Notes: generated by a model from the sequence alone, not told the origin. A stretch of DNA of 64,000 nucleotides from Streptomyces composti (GCF_012034205.1 NZ_JAATEM010000002.1:124001-188000); one strand, 5' to 3'. Shown: positions 1 to 10,054, counted from the stretch's first letter. Numbers and translations: made by a program.

Positions 1-1
1 C

Positions 2-721
2 TGCGAGGAGAAGGGCCTGCCGATCGCGACCACCAAGAAGTCGCCCTACTCCATCGACCAGAACGTCTTCGGCCGTGCCGTGGAGACCGGCTTCCTCGAG
101 GACATCTGGAACGCGCCCATCGAGGACGTCTACGAGTACACCCAGAACCCGGCCGTGCCCCGGGAGCCCGACGAGGTGGTCATCACCTTCAAGGAGGGCG
201 TCCCGGTCGCCATCGACGGCCAGCCCGTCACCGTCCTCCAGGCCATCCAGCAGCTCAACGAGCGGGCCGGTGCGCAGGGCGTCGGCCGGATCGACATGGT
301 CGAGGACCGGCTCGTCGGCATCAAGTCCCGCGAGGTCTACGAGGCCCCCGGCGCGATCGCCCTGATCACCGCGCACCAGGAGCTGGAGAACGTCACCGTC
401 GAGCGGGAGCTCGCCCGCTACAAGCGGCAGGTCGAGCAGCGCTGGAGCGAACTGGTCTACGACGGCCTGTGGTTCTCCCCGCTGAAGCGGGCCCTCGACG
501 GCTTCGTCAACGAGGCCAACCAGCACGTCAGCGGCGACATCCGGATGACCCTGCACGGCGGCCGGGCGGTGGTGACCGGACGGCGCTCGGAGGAGTCGCT
601 GTACGACTTCAACCTCGCCACCTACGACACGGGCGACACCTTCGACCAGTCCGCGGCGAAGGGCTTCATCGACATCTACAGTCTGTCGGCGAAGATCGCG
701 GCCAAGCGCGACCTGGGCTGA
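2..721 (+). CDS. argG: Argininosuccinate synthase, C-terminal part (cut by window edge)
   Basis: The reading frame is open from base 2 to the stop at 719-721, so only the last 239 codons are present. Recognisable argininosuccinate synthase stretches include [12 protein letters not shown] near the window edge, the [20 protein letters not shown] region, and the C-terminal [18 protein letters not shown] block that ends the family. The enzyme joins citrulline and aspartate using ATP in cytosolic arginine biosynthesis. argH follows 150 bases downstream on the same strand and performs the next step, so co-transcription is likely. The N-terminal ATP-binding part and the promoter lie outside the window. 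Confidence 0.95.
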   Translation, partial: CEEKGLPIATTKKSPYSIDQNVFGRAVETGFLEDIWNAPIEDVYEYTQNPAVPREPDEVVITFKEGVPVAIDGQPVTVLQAIQQLNERAGAQGVGRIDMVEDRLVGIKSREVYEAPGAIALITAHQELENVTVERELARYKRQVEQRWSELVYDGLWFSPLKRALDGFVNEANQHVSGDIRMTLHGGRAVVTGRRSEESLYDFNLATYDTGDTFDQSAAKGFIDIYSLSAKIAAKRDLG

Positions 722-859
722 GCGCCGCCCCGCGGCGCACCGCACGGGGGCGGACCGGCTGCGGCCGGTCGCGCCCCCGCGCCCGTCCGGCCCGCACACC
801 GGGAGCCGGCCACGGCCCGCGCCCCTCAGCCCGGGGCGCCCCACACCACCATTCCTTGA

Positions 860-2305
<1,446 letters not shown>

Positions 2306-2434
2306 GCAGAACCGACAGACCTCGGCAGAACCGAGGGACGCGGGACGCCGGGCGCGCCGGGCGAGCCGACTCGGAGGGCATCGCGGGTTACGTTGGTCGG
2401 AAGCTGAACCGGAACCGACCGATCGGAGCCCTCG

Positions 2435-3406
2435 GTGCCCTTCGCGCGACTGGCCACGGCAACCACCCCCACCTGCCACATCGGTCTCGGCCTCGCCGCC
2501 GTCGGCCGCCCCGGCTACATCAATCTGGGGCGCGACCGGGATCTCGGCGAGGAGCGGACCGTCGAGGCCCTGCGCGCCCGCACCCATGAACTCCTCGACG
2601 CCGCCTACGCGCAGGGCGTCCGCTACATCGACGCCGCCCGCTCCTACGGCCGAGCCGAGGAGTTCCTCGCCGGCTGGCTCGCCGCCAACCCCGGCATCGA
2701 CGACGTCGTCATCGGCAGCAAATGGGGCTACACCTACACCGCCGACTGGTCCACCGACGCCGAGCACCACGAGATCAAGGACCACTCCCTCGCCACCTAC
2801 GAACGCCAGCGTGCCGAGACCGACGCGCTGCTCGGCGAGCGGCTCGACCTCTACCAGATCCACTCGGTGACTCCGGACAGCCCCGCCCTCACCGACAAGA
2901 AGCTGCACGCCAGGCTCGCCGAGGCGGCGGCCGGCGGCCTGACCCCCGGCATCTCCACCAGCGGCCCGGCCCAGGCCGACGCGATCCGCGCCGCGCTCGC
3001 CGTCGAGGCCGACGGCAAGCCGCTGTTCCGCACCGTCCAGGCGACGTACAACCTGCTGGAGACCTCCGCCGAGCCGGCCCTGGCCGAGGCTCACGACGCC
3101 GGGCTCACCGTCATCGTCAAGGAGGGCATGGCCAACGGCCGCCTGGCCGGCCCGCACGCCCCGCGTCTCCTGCGCGACGTCGCCGCCGAGACCGGCCTGG
3201 ACTGCGACGCCGTCGCCCTCGCCTGGATCCTCCGCCGGCCCTGGGCGGCAGTCGTGCTCTCCGGAGCCGCCACCGTCGTCCAGCTCACCTCCAACCTGCA
3301 CGCCCCGGCCGTCGACCTCACCGACGAGCAGCTGGACCGCCTCGGCACGCTGACCGAGGACCCGCACTCCTACTGGCAGCACCGCGGCAGCCTGCCCTGG
3401 CACTGA
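2435..3406 (+). CDS. Aldo/keto reductase family oxidoreductase
   Basis: The 323-residue protein reads as a TIM-barrel aldo/keto reductase. The likely catalytic tetrad is visible: Asp and Tyr in YIDAARSYGRAEEFL, Lys in VVIGSKWGYTY, and His in LYQIHSVTPDS. A C-terminal block around VVLSGAATVVQLTSNL resembles the NADPH 2'-phosphate-binding region. The physiological substrate cannot be told from sequence. The start is GTG 2435; no strong Shine-Dalgarno is seen, so a slightly later start is possible. It lies 129 bases after argH with no clear terminator, but has no obvious link to arginine synthesis. Confidence 0.85.
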   Translation: MPFARLATATTPTCHIGLGLAAVGRPGYINLGRDRDLGEERTVEALRARTHELLDAAYAQGVRYIDAARSYGRAEEFLAGWLAANPGIDDVVIGSKWGYTYTADWSTDAEHHEIKDHSLATYERQRAETDALLGERLDLYQIHSVTPDSPALTDKKLHARLAEAAAGGLTPGISTSGPAQADAIRAALAVEADGKPLFRTVQATYNLLETSAEPALAEAHDAGLTVIVKEGMANGRLAGPHAPRLLRDVAAETGLDCDAVALAWILRRPWAAVVLSGAATVVQLTSNLHAPAVDLTDEQLDRLGTLTEDPHSYWQHRGSLPWH

Positions 3407-3485
3407 GCCGCGCCCGGCACGCGTGCCATCCGCCCCGGCACCGAGCCGCGCCCGGCACGCGTGCCATCCGCCCCGGCACCGAGCC
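3405..3485. repeat. Two tandem 38-bp repeats carrying a 12-bp palindrome
   Basis: A 38-base unit at 3405-3442 is repeated exactly at 3443-3480, and five bases of a third copy follow (3481-3485). Each unit contains the perfect palindrome GGCACGCGTGCC (3416-3427 and 3454-3465). The first unit begins inside the stop codon of the aldo/keto reductase gene. It lies between that gene and the TetR gene promoter. It could act as a terminator, a regulator-binding site or simply be a recent local duplication. Confidence 0.85.
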
Positions 3486-3504
3486 ATCTCTCGCGCCCGC
3501 ACCC

Positions 3505-3560
3505 GTCTCTGAGACGTGCACCCCCCGAGTGAGACATGAATATCTCACATGGTCTATTCT
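3505..3560 (+). promoter_or_regulatory. TetR/MFS promoter with inverted-repeat operator candidates
   Basis: GTGAGA at 3529-3534 and TCTCAC at 3543-3548 form a perfect inverted repeat with an 8-base spacer. A second perfect palindrome, GTCTCTGAGAC, lies at 3505-3515. TATTCT at 3555-3560 is a good -10 hexamer, six bases before ATG 3567, which suggests a leaderless transcript starting at that ATG. The inverted repeat occupies the -35/spacer zone, the usual place for an autoregulating TetR operator. The exact footprint is inferred. Confidence 0.6.
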
Positions 3561-3566
3561 CGTCTC

Positions 3567-4148
3567 ATGGCTGTCGATCGTGACCATGTGCTGCGCAGCG
3601 CCGCGGCCCTGCTGACCCGGAAATCCACCGCGACCATGGACGAGGTCGCCAGGGCCGCCGGGATCAGCCGCGCCACCCTGCACCGGCACTTCGCCGGACG
3701 CGACGCGCTCGTCCGGGCGCTGGAGGCCCTGGGCATCGCCGAGTGCGAGGCCGCCCTGGAGGCCGCCCGCCCGGAGGAGGGCCCCGCCGAGGACGCCGTG
3801 CGGCGCCTGGTCGCCGCGGTCGAACCGCAGGCCGGCCTGCTCGCCTTCCTCTACAGCGAGAACCAGCTGTTCGAGGGCGAGGAGCAGAACGAGGGCTGGA
3901 CCAGGATCGACGAGCGCATCGCCGACCTGTTCCGGCGCGGCCAGGAGAGCGGCGAGTTCCGCATCGACCTCACCCCGGCCTGGCTGACCGAGGCGCTCTA
4001 CGGCCTGCTCGCCTCCGCCGCCTGGGCGGTGGCCGAGGGCCGCGTGGCCCCCAAGGACTTCACCCGCATGGTCGTGGAGCTGCTGCTCGGCGGCACCCGA
4101 CGCCGGACCGGCAGCGCACCGCGCGAGCACCAGAGGAACGAATCATGA
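3567..4148 (+). CDS. TetR family transcriptional regulator
   Basis: The protein is about 193 residues with an N-terminal TetR helix-turn-helix (ATMDEVARAAGISRATLHRH, then FAGRDALVRALEAL) and a variable C-terminal ligand domain. An in-frame ATG at 3549 would add six residues, but it lies between the putative operator and the -10 box. I therefore prefer ATG 3567, which would be leaderless. The gene overlaps the MFS transporter by four bases (ATGA at 4145-4148), so it probably represses its own promoter and the exporter, being released by an unknown drug-like ligand. The ligand cannot be predicted. Confidence 0.88.
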   Translation: MAVDRDHVLRSAAALLTRKSTATMDEVARAAGISRATLHRHFAGRDALVRALEALGIAECEAALEAARPEEGPAEDAVRRLVAAVEPQAGLLAFLYSENQLFEGEEQNEGWTRIDERIADLFRRGQESGEFRIDLTPAWLTEALYGLLASAAWAVAEGRVAPKDFTRMVVELLLGGTRRRTGSAPREHQRNES

Positions 4149-5668
4149 CCAGCACCCTGCAACCGGCCGGCAGCACCGAGGCGGTGAAGCGGCCAGGACG
4201 GTGGCTCGCGCTCGGCGTGCTGGTGCTCGCCGTGCTGCTGGTGGCCGTGGACGCGACCGTCCTCGGACTCGCCACCCCGTACATCAGCGAGGACCTCGAG
4301 CCCACCGGCACCCAGCTGCTGTGGATCGGGGACGTCTACTCCTTCGTGATCGCCGGTCTGCTGGTCTCCATGGGCAGCCTCGGCGACCGCATCGGCCGCA
4401 AGCGCATCCTGCTCCTCGGCGCCACCGCGTTCGGCGCGATATCCGTGCTGAACGCCTACGCCACCACCCCCGAGCTGATGATCGTGGCGCGTGCCCTGCT
4501 CGGTGTCGCCGGCGCCACGCTGATGCCGGCCACGCTCGCCCTGATCCGCAACCTCTTCCACGACCCGCGCGAGCGCAGCCTCGCCGTGGGCATCTGGGGC
4601 GCGGCCGCCTCCGCCGGTACCGCGATGGGCCCGATCCTGGGCGGCTTCCTGCTGGAGCACTTCTGGTGGGGCTCGGTCTTCCTGATCAACCTGCCGGTGA
4701 TGGCCGTCCTGGTCCTCGTCGGCGTCAGGATGCTGCCCGAGTCCAGGAACCCCAGCCCCGGCCCCTGGGACCTGGTCAGTGTGGCGCTGTCACTGCTCGG
4801 CATGGTCGGTCTCGTCTACGCGGTGAAGGAGGCCGCGGCCCACGGCGTCACCTGGACCACCGCGGCCGCCGGCCTGCTCGGCGCCGCCGCCCTGTACGGC
4901 TTCGTGCGCCGCCAGCTCACGCTCCCCGTGCCCCTGCTGGACATGCGGCTCTTCCGCCACCGCGGGTTCAGCGGAGCGGTGCTGGCGGACCTGCTGACCA
5001 TCCTCGGCCTGTCCGGCCTGGTGTTCTTCCTCTCCCAGTACCTGCAACTCGTCCAGGGGCGGCGCCCCTTCGAGGCCGGCCTGGCCGAACTGCCCGCCGC
5101 CCTCGGCGCGGTGGCCGCCGGCCTGCTCGCGGGCCGGGCCGCCCGCCGCTTCTCGGTGCGCTCGGTGGTCTCCGGCGGTCTCGCCGCGATCGGCCTCGCC
5201 CTGGCCGCGCTGACCGTCATCGGCCAGTCCACCGGCTACCCCCTGCTCGGAACGGCACTGCTGGTCGTCGGCCTGGGCGCCGGCTTCTCCTTCACGGTCA
5301 CCGCCGACGTGATCCTCTCCAGCGTGCCCAAGGACCAGGCGGGCGCGGCCTCCGCCGTCTCCGAGACCGCCTACGAACTCGGCGCCGCCCTCGGCATCGC
5401 CGTCCTCGGCTCCATCGTGACCGGCGTCTACCGCGACTTCACCGGCCCCGCGGGCACCCCGCCCGCCGCCCGGGAATCCCTGGGCGGCGCCGTGGAAGCG
5501 GCCACGCGGATGCCCGCGGACACCGCGGTCCCCATGCTGGAAGCGGCCCGCCAGTCCTTCGTCGACGGCCTCACCCTCGCGGCGGGCGCCGGCGCGGCGG
5601 TCCTCCTCGCCGCCTCCGCCGCGGCCTGGCACATGCTCCGCGACGAACGCCTGCAGACCCACCCCTGA
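4145..5668 (+). CDS. MFS drug-exporter family transporter (DHA2/EmrB-QacA type)
   Basis: This 507-residue, strongly hydrophobic protein fits the 14-helix DHA2 drug:proton antiporter family. It has the family's first-helix motif VDATVLGLATPYIS, the loop 2-3 motif GSLGDRIGRKRILL, and the motif C-like stretch AASAGTAMGPILGGFLLEH in helix 5. It should act in the cytoplasmic membrane. ATG 4145 overlaps the TetR stop codon, indicating translational coupling and control by that regulator. The exported substrate is unknown. Confidence 0.9.
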   Translation: MTSTLQPAGSTEAVKRPGRWLALGVLVLAVLLVAVDATVLGLATPYISEDLEPTGTQLLWIGDVYSFVIAGLLVSMGSLGDRIGRKRILLLGATAFGAISVLNAYATTPELMIVARALLGVAGATLMPATLALIRNLFHDPRERSLAVGIWGAAASAGTAMGPILGGFLLEHFWWGSVFLINLPVMAVLVLVGVRMLPESRNPSPGPWDLVSVALSLLGMVGLVYAVKEAAAHGVTWTTAAAGLLGAAALYGFVRRQLTLPVPLLDMRLFRHRGFSGAVLADLLTILGLSGLVFFLSQYLQLVQGRRPFEAGLAELPAALGAVAAGLLAGRAARRFSVRSVVSGGLAAIGLALAALTVIGQSTGYPLLGTALLVVGLGAGFSFTVTADVILSSVPKDQAGAASAVSETAYELGAALGIAVLGSIVTGVYRDFTGPAGTPPAARESLGGAVEAATRMPADTAVPMLEAARQSFVDGLTLAAGAGAAVLLAASAAAWHMLRDERLQTHP

Positions 5669-5784
5669 GGGCCCGCCTCCGAGGTCCGGGGCCGCGCAGC
5701 TCCCTCAGACACGCGAAGGAATCACGCACGTGGGCCGTGCCGATCCGGCCCGGAACCGGACCGCCGGCTCGGCTCACCGGAGTC

Positions 5785-6459
5785 TCAGGCCGCCTGCTTG
5801 GCCTTGCTCGCGTACATGTCCACGTACTCCTGCCCGGACAACCGCATCACCTCGGCCATCACCGAATCGGTGACCGCGCGCAGCACGTACCGGTCCCGGT
5901 CCATCCCCTCGTACCGGGAGAACTCCATCGCCTCACCGAAACGGACCGTCACCCGGCCCGGCCGGGGCAGTCCCCGCCCGCCCGGCTGCAGCTTGTCCGT
6001 CCCGATCATCGCGAACGGCACCACCGGCGCTCCCGTCATCAGCGTCAGCCGCGCGATGCCGGTACGCCCCCGGTACAGGCGCCCGTCGGGCGACCGCGTG
6101 CCCTCCGGGTAGATCCCGAAGATCTTGCCCTCCTCGAGCACCCGCCGCCCGGTCATCAGCGCCGCGACACCGCCCCGGCCGCCGTCGCGGTCGACCGGGA
6201 TCATGCCGACGCCGGTGAAGAACCAGGCCATCAGCCGGCCCTTCAGACCCTTGCCGGTGACGTACTCGTCCTTGCCGATGAAGAAGACCTGCCGGTCGCA
6301 GACGAGCGGGAGGACCATCGAGTCGATGAAGGTCAGGTGGTTGCCGGCCAGGATGACCGGACCTTCGGCCGGGATGTGCTCCGCGCCCTCCACCTTGGGG
6401 CGGAACATCAGGCGCATGATCGGGCCGAGCACTGCCTTGATGAGCGCGAAGCGGGACAA
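5785..6459 (-). CDS. 1-acyl-glycerol-3-phosphate acyltransferase (PlsC-like)
   Basis: The 224-residue protein carries the glycerolipid acyltransferase motifs: NHLTFID (His41 and Asp46, the H-x4-D catalytic pair) and YPEGTRS near residues 117-123, the acceptor-binding motif. It probably acylates lysophosphatidate or a related lysolipid at the membrane. The start is TTG 6459: GGAGG sits five bases upstream on the minus strand, and no ATG or GTG is as well placed. It converges with the MFS gene (116 bases between stops) and diverges from the secreted phosphodiesterase gene, another phospholipid-metabolism gene. Streptomyces have several PlsC paralogues, so no gene symbol is given. Confidence 0.88.
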   Translation of the reverse strand: MSRFALIKAVLGPIMRLMFRPKVEGAEHIPAEGPVILAGNHLTFIDSMVLPLVCDRQVFFIGKDEYVTGKGLKGRLMAWFFTGVGMIPVDRDGGRGGVAALMTGRRVLEEGKIFGIYPEGTRSPDGRLYRGRTGIARLTLMTGAPVVPFAMIGTDKLQPGGRGLPRPGRVTVRFGEAMEFSRYEGMDRDRYVLRAVTDSVMAEVMRLSGQEYVDMYASKAKQAA

Positions 6460-6860
6460 CGGGCCCTCCGGTGGGAAGCGGACGTCGATGGATGCCGTAT
6501 TGAGTCTGTGCAGGTGAGGACATTACTCGCGGCCCAGCCGGTTGCGCACATCGGGCTCCCGGGCTTAACCGAGGTCTTACTCACTGTTGACGCGGGTTCA
6601 CCTGCGGCCGCCCGCCGCGCCGGCCGTGCGACAAGTCCGTCACGCTGTGACGGAACTCGCTCGGATCCGCGTACCGGACGCCTGCCCCGAACCGTCCGGC
6701 CGAATCCGACGCAACGTCACATCCCGGCGGAATACGACGGGCCTACGACGGACGCAGGACACGCGACACCACCCGTGTGTTCGTCCGAAGGTCTCCCGAT
6801 CGTCATCCGCACACACCTACGATCGGCCCGCACTGGATCAGCCGACGGCAGGAGGCGCTC
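6460..6860. other. Divergent intergenic region (401 bp)
   Basis: This spacer separates the acyltransferase start (minus) from the phosphodiesterase start (plus) and must hold both promoters. TACGAT at 6818-6823 is a good -10 box for the plus-strand gene, about 38 bases before its ATG. TAATGT (6520-6525 read on the minus strand) is a candidate -10 for the acyltransferase. Neither has a clear -35 box. I see no small gene with a convincing start here. Confidence 0.4.
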
Positions 6861-8060
6861 ATGAGAACGCGGGACAGCCGGGAGACCGAGCGGACGGGGG
6901 AGCGGGACGAGCGGGCGGGCGGCACCGGACGCCGGGCGCTCCTCGGCGCGGCGGTGCTCGCGGCCGGTGGTGCGGCCCTCGGACTGGGCGGCACCGCATC
7001 CGCCGCCGAGTCCGGCCGCGGCGGCGGGCGAGGCGGCCTGAAGAGTCTCCCCGTCCCCACGATCATCGGCCACCGGGGGGCCAGCGGCTACCGGCCCGAG
7101 CACACCCTCGGCGCCTATCAGCTCGCCCTCGACATGGGAGCGGACATCGTGGAGGCCGGTGACCTGGTCCCCACCAGGGACGGGCATCTGGTCTGCCGGC
7201 ACGAGCCGGAGATCGGCGGTACCACCGACGTCGCCGACCACCCCGAGTTCGCCGGCCGCAGGACCACCAAGACCCTGGACGGGGTCCCGGTGACCGGATG
7301 GTTCACCGAGGACTTCACCCTCGCCGAGCTCAAGCGGCTGCGCGCGGTCGAACGCATCCCGCAGAACCGGCCGCACAACACCCTCTACAACGGCCGCTGG
7401 GAGATCCCCACCTTCGAGGAGGTGCTGCGCTGGCAGGACGAGCAGAGCCGCAGGCGCGGCCGGCCGGTGTGGATCTACCCGGAGCTGAAGCACCCCACCT
7501 ACTTCCGCAAGCTGGGCCTCGGCCTGGAGGAGCGGGTCGCCAAGGTGCTGCGCAGGCACCGCAAGGACGGCCGGAACGCCCCGGTGATCCTGCAGTCCTT
7601 CGAGCCCACCAGCATCCAGCGGCTGAACGGGCTCGTGGACAACCCGCTCGTGGTGCTGCTGGACGCCGCGGACAGCAGGCCCTGGGACTTCGTCGAGTCC
7701 GGCGACCCGCGCACCGTCGCCGACCTCATCACCCGCGAGGGCCTGAAGGAGATCGCCTCCTACGCCCAGGGGATCGGCCCCACCCTCGACCTGATCATCC
7801 CGCGCGACGCGAACGGCCGGCTGACCGAGCCGACCACCCTGGTCCGCGACGCCCACCGTGCCGGGCTGATCCTGCACCCCTACACCCTGCGCAACGAGAA
7901 CCCCTTCCTGCCCGCCGACTTCCGCAAGGGCACCGACCCCGACGCCTACGGCGACGTCTTCGGCGCCTACCGCACCTACTTCGCCACCGGCATCGACGGG
8001 GTCTTCACCGACCAGCCCGACACGGGGCTGCTCGCCCGGGAGGACTTCGCCGGACACTGA
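6861..8060 (+). CDS. glpQ: Secreted glycerophosphodiester phosphodiesterase
   Basis: The 399-residue protein starts at ATG 6861, with GGAGG seven bases upstream; an in-frame GTG 84 bases earlier has no such site. Residues 20-50 form a Tat signal (TGRRALLG, long hydrophobic Ala/Gly run, ending ASAA). The mature part has the GDPD signature HRGASGYRPEHT (His71, Arg72; the usual PENT is PEHT here), with Glu98 and Asp101 in VEAGDLVPTRDG as probable metal ligands. The C-terminal GIDGVFTDQPD is also typical. It would hydrolyse glycerophosphodiesters outside the cell to glycerol-3-phosphate and an alcohol, supplying phosphate and carbon. A strong hairpin follows. Confidence 0.92.
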   Translation: MRTRDSRETERTGERDERAGGTGRRALLGAAVLAAGGAALGLGGTASAAESGRGGGRGGLKSLPVPTIIGHRGASGYRPEHTLGAYQLALDMGADIVEAGDLVPTRDGHLVCRHEPEIGGTTDVADHPEFAGRRTTKTLDGVPVTGWFTEDFTLAELKRLRAVERIPQNRPHNTLYNGRWEIPTFEEVLRWQDEQSRRRGRPVWIYPELKHPTYFRKLGLGLEERVAKVLRRHRKDGRNAPVILQSFEPTSIQRLNGLVDNPLVVLLDAADSRPWDFVESGDPRTVADLITREGLKEIASYAQGIGPTLDLIIPRDANGRLTEPTTLVRDAHRAGLILHPYTLRNENPFLPADFRKGTDPDAYGDVFGAYRTYFATGIDGVFTDQPDTGLLAREDFAGH

Positions 8061-8103
8061 GGGTCAACGACCGGGAGTGCCGCCCCCCCCATGGGGTGAT
8101 ATC

Positions 8104-8137
8104 CGGCCGCCGCGGGCAACTGCGCCCGCGGCGGCCG
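8104..8137 (+). terminator. Rho-independent-like hairpin after glpQ
   Basis: Fourteen perfectly paired bases (8104-8117 with 8124-8137) enclose a six-base loop AACTGC. There is no U-tract, as is usual in Streptomyces. It lies 44 bases after the phosphodiesterase stop. Confidence 0.8.
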
Positions 8138-8150
8138 CGTCCTCGGGCAC

Positions 8151-8645
8151 ATGACGCACGAGCTGGTCACCGCGCTGGGTCCGCTGCTCACCGCGGAGGC
8201 CTCCGCCGAGGCGTACGCGGCCGGGACCGAACCCGCCGATCTGGAGCAGGCGGTCTGGCTCCGCCTCCTGGAACGCCTCGACGCCGAGGACCCGCCCCGC
8301 GATCCGCCCGGCTGGCTGCGCCGGGCGGTCCGCGCCGAGGCCCGCCGCAGCAGGCGGGCGGCGCGCCACGAGACACCGCTCATCCGGGACCCCGCGGCCG
8401 ATGCCCGGCACGACCCCGAGCTGCTCGCCCTGGCCGCGGCCCGCCGCCGCGTGCTGCGCGACGCGGTGCGCCGGCTGCCCGGCCGCTGCCCGAGGCTGAT
8501 GGAGGCCCTGCTGTCACCCGACGACCCGACATACCGGGAAATCGCGGGGGAGTTGGGTATCTCACAGGGCAGTCTCGGCCCGGAACGTTCCAGATGCCTG
8601 GGATGTCTGCGTCGTTTGCTCACACCGGAGGTTGCGGCCCGCTGA
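8151..8645 (+). CDS. Small ECF-like RNA polymerase sigma factor
   Basis: The 164-residue protein has a shortened region-2-like N-terminus (DLEQAVWLRLLERLDAE, then GWLRRAVRAEARRSRR) and a clear region 4 helix-turn-helix near the C-terminus (TYREIAGELGISQGSLGPER followed by SRCLGCLRRLL). This is the layout of compact ECF sigma factors. No anti-sigma factor gene is adjacent. The upstream hairpin at 8104-8137 separates it from glpQ, so it has its own promoter. The ATG at 8151 starts only 14 bases after that hairpin and has no strong Shine-Dalgarno, so the start is uncertain. Its regulon is unknown. Confidence 0.75.
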   Translation: MTHELVTALGPLLTAEASAEAYAAGTEPADLEQAVWLRLLERLDAEDPPRDPPGWLRRAVRAEARRSRRAARHETPLIRDPAADARHDPELLALAAARRRVLRDAVRRLPGRCPRLMEALLSPDDPTYREIAGELGISQGSLGPERSRCLGCLRRLLTPEVAAR

Positions 8646-8702
8646 GGACGGGGATAGGAGTGAGGGACGACAGGTGATCAGGTGAGCGGGAGGCGTGCGC
8701 AC

Positions 8703-9200
8703 ATGGGCATGAGCGTGACCATCTCTGCGGCGGCCGAGCAGGACGCGGAGCAGATCTTCAGGTTGCAGTACCTCTGCTTCCAGAGCGAGGCGGCGCTCTA
8801 CGGCAACTACCGCATCGCCCCGCTGGTCCAGTCCCTGGACTCGGTCCGCCAGGAGGTCGCCGAGGACTGCGTCTTCGTCGCCCGCCTCGGGGACGAGGTG
8901 GTCGGCTCGGTCCGCGGCAGGATCACCGAGGACGGCACCGCCGCCATCGGCAAGCTCTGTGTCCACCCGCGTCTGCAGGGGCACGGCATCGGCGCCCGGC
9001 TGCTCAGGGCGGCAGAGGCGGCGCTCGCCGAGGAGCGCGGCGCGAAGACCTTCCGCCTGGAGGCCGGCCACCGCAGCGAGGGCAACCTCCGCCTCTACAG
9101 CAAGGTCGGCTACCAGCGGGTGGGCACCTCGAAGGGCTCCGACGGCGTCCCGATGATCGTCCTGGAGAAGAAGGCGGAGTCCTACGCGACCACCGCCTGA
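8703..9200 (+). CDS. GNAT family N-acetyltransferase
   Basis: The protein is about 165 residues with a single GNAT fold. The acetyl-CoA-binding motif A is VHPRLQGHGIGARLLRAAE, preceded by IGKLCVHP (beta-4), and the C-terminal LYSKVGYQRVG is the motif B region. The substrate is unknown. Possible starts are GTG 8682, ATG 8703 and ATG 8709; GGGAGG at 8688-8693 is nine bases before ATG 8703, which I prefer. It lies 57 bases after the sigma-factor gene and may be co-transcribed with it. Confidence 0.85.
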   Translation: MGMSVTISAAAEQDAEQIFRLQYLCFQSEAALYGNYRIAPLVQSLDSVRQEVAEDCVFVARLGDEVVGSVRGRITEDGTAAIGKLCVHPRLQGHGIGARLLRAAEAALAEERGAKTFRLEAGHRSEGNLRLYSKVGYQRVGTSKGSDGVPMIVLEKKAESYATTA

Positions 9201-9274
9201 CCCGGCAGCGGCCGCCGATGTGACCTCCCGTCAGCGGGAGCCGTCCGCGGCCGGCCGCCCGGAACGGACCCCGG

Positions 9275-9296
9275 CCGCCTGACCCGGGTCAGGCGG
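9275..9296. terminator. Perfect 22-bp palindrome between convergent genes
   Basis: The sequence from 9275 to 9296 is a perfect palindrome of 11 + 11 bases and includes the stop codon of the minus-strand membrane protein gene (9289-9291). A shorter hairpin, CTCCCG-TCAG-CGGGAG, lies at 9225-9240. Both sit between the convergent GNAT and membrane protein genes and probably end transcription in both directions. Confidence 0.65.
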
Positions 9297-9714
9297 TCTG
9301 CCGGTCCCGTGCCCTGCGCAGCCAGTAGATGGCGGACACCGGCAGCAGCACCGGGATGAACAGGTACCCCATCCCGTAGTCCGACCAGACCGTCGCGTCG
9401 GGGAAGGCGGACGGGTCCACCAGCGTCCACGTCCCGACCGTGAGCACACCCGCCAGTTCCGCCGCGCAGCACACCAGCGCGGCCCGCCGGGCCGTCTCCC
9501 CGCCCCGCACCAGGGTGTAGGTGATGAACCCGTACACCACACCGGCCAGCGCGGACAGCGAGTAGGCGAGCGGCGCCCGGTCGAACTCCGTGGCGATCTG
9601 GTACGCCGAGCGCGACACGGCCCCGACGACCATCACGCCGTACAGCCACACCAGGAGCAGCCCGGGGCCGCCGGTCAGCCGCTTCGCGGGCACCTCAGCC
9701 TCCCCAGATGTCAT
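9289..9714 (-). CDS. Small integral membrane protein, function unknown
   Basis: The predicted 141-residue protein starts MTSGEAEVPAKRL and contains about four hydrophobic segments: LLLVWLYGVMVVGAV, YSLSALAGVVYGFITYTLV, ALVCCAAELAGVLTVG and YLFIPVLLPVSAIYWL. ATG 9714 is preceded on the minus strand by GGAGG about eight bases away and overlaps the end of the upstream gene by 20 bases, so the two are translationally coupled. I recognise it only as a conserved-looking actinobacterial membrane protein. The coupling suggests the two proteins work together, perhaps as a membrane heteromer. Confidence 0.8.
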   Translation of the reverse strand: MTSGEAEVPAKRLTGGPGLLLVWLYGVMVVGAVSRSAYQIATEFDRAPLAYSLSALAGVVYGFITYTLVRGGETARRAALVCCAAELAGVLTVGTWTLVDPSAFPDATVWSDYGMGYLFIPVLLPVSAIYWLRRARDRQTA

Positions 9715-10054
9715 ACAGGCGCACCTCCAGCACCGCCAGCACCACACCGCTGGCGGCCACCGTCACCGATCCCCAGCGCGTGCGTTCGGCCAGCGACATG
9801 AACGCGGCCGCCGGCACACAGGCCAGCGAGCCCACCAGGTAGGCCACGAAGATGGTGGTGCCCTGCTCCGGCTTCTCGCCCCGGGCCAGCTGCACGATCC
9901 CGACGACCAGCTGCACCAGCGCCAGCAGGGTCACCACGGCCATGCCGATGAAGTGCCAGTCCTTCGTCGGCTGATCGCGGTACGCGGCCCAGCCGCACCA
10001 GGCGGCCAGCAGCAGCGCGGCGACGCCGGTCACCAGCGTCAGGACATCAAGCAT
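9695..10054 (-). CDS. Small integral membrane protein, function unknown
   Basis: This 119-residue protein begins MLDVLTLVTGVAALLL and has about four transmembrane segments (residues ~4-20, 35-58, 72-90 and 98-113). The start is ATG 10054 with AAGG about eight bases upstream on the minus strand. The open frame extends far upstream, but only this start has a binding site and begins with a hydrophobic segment. It is the first gene of a two-gene unit with the overlapping gene at 9289-9714. No function can be assigned. Confidence 0.8.
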   Translation of the reverse strand: MLDVLTLVTGVAALLLAAWCGWAAYRDQPTKDWHFIGMAVVTLLALVQLVVGIVQLARGEKPEQGTTIFVAYLVGSLACVPAAAFMSLAERTRWGSVTVAASGVVLAVLEVRLYDIWGG

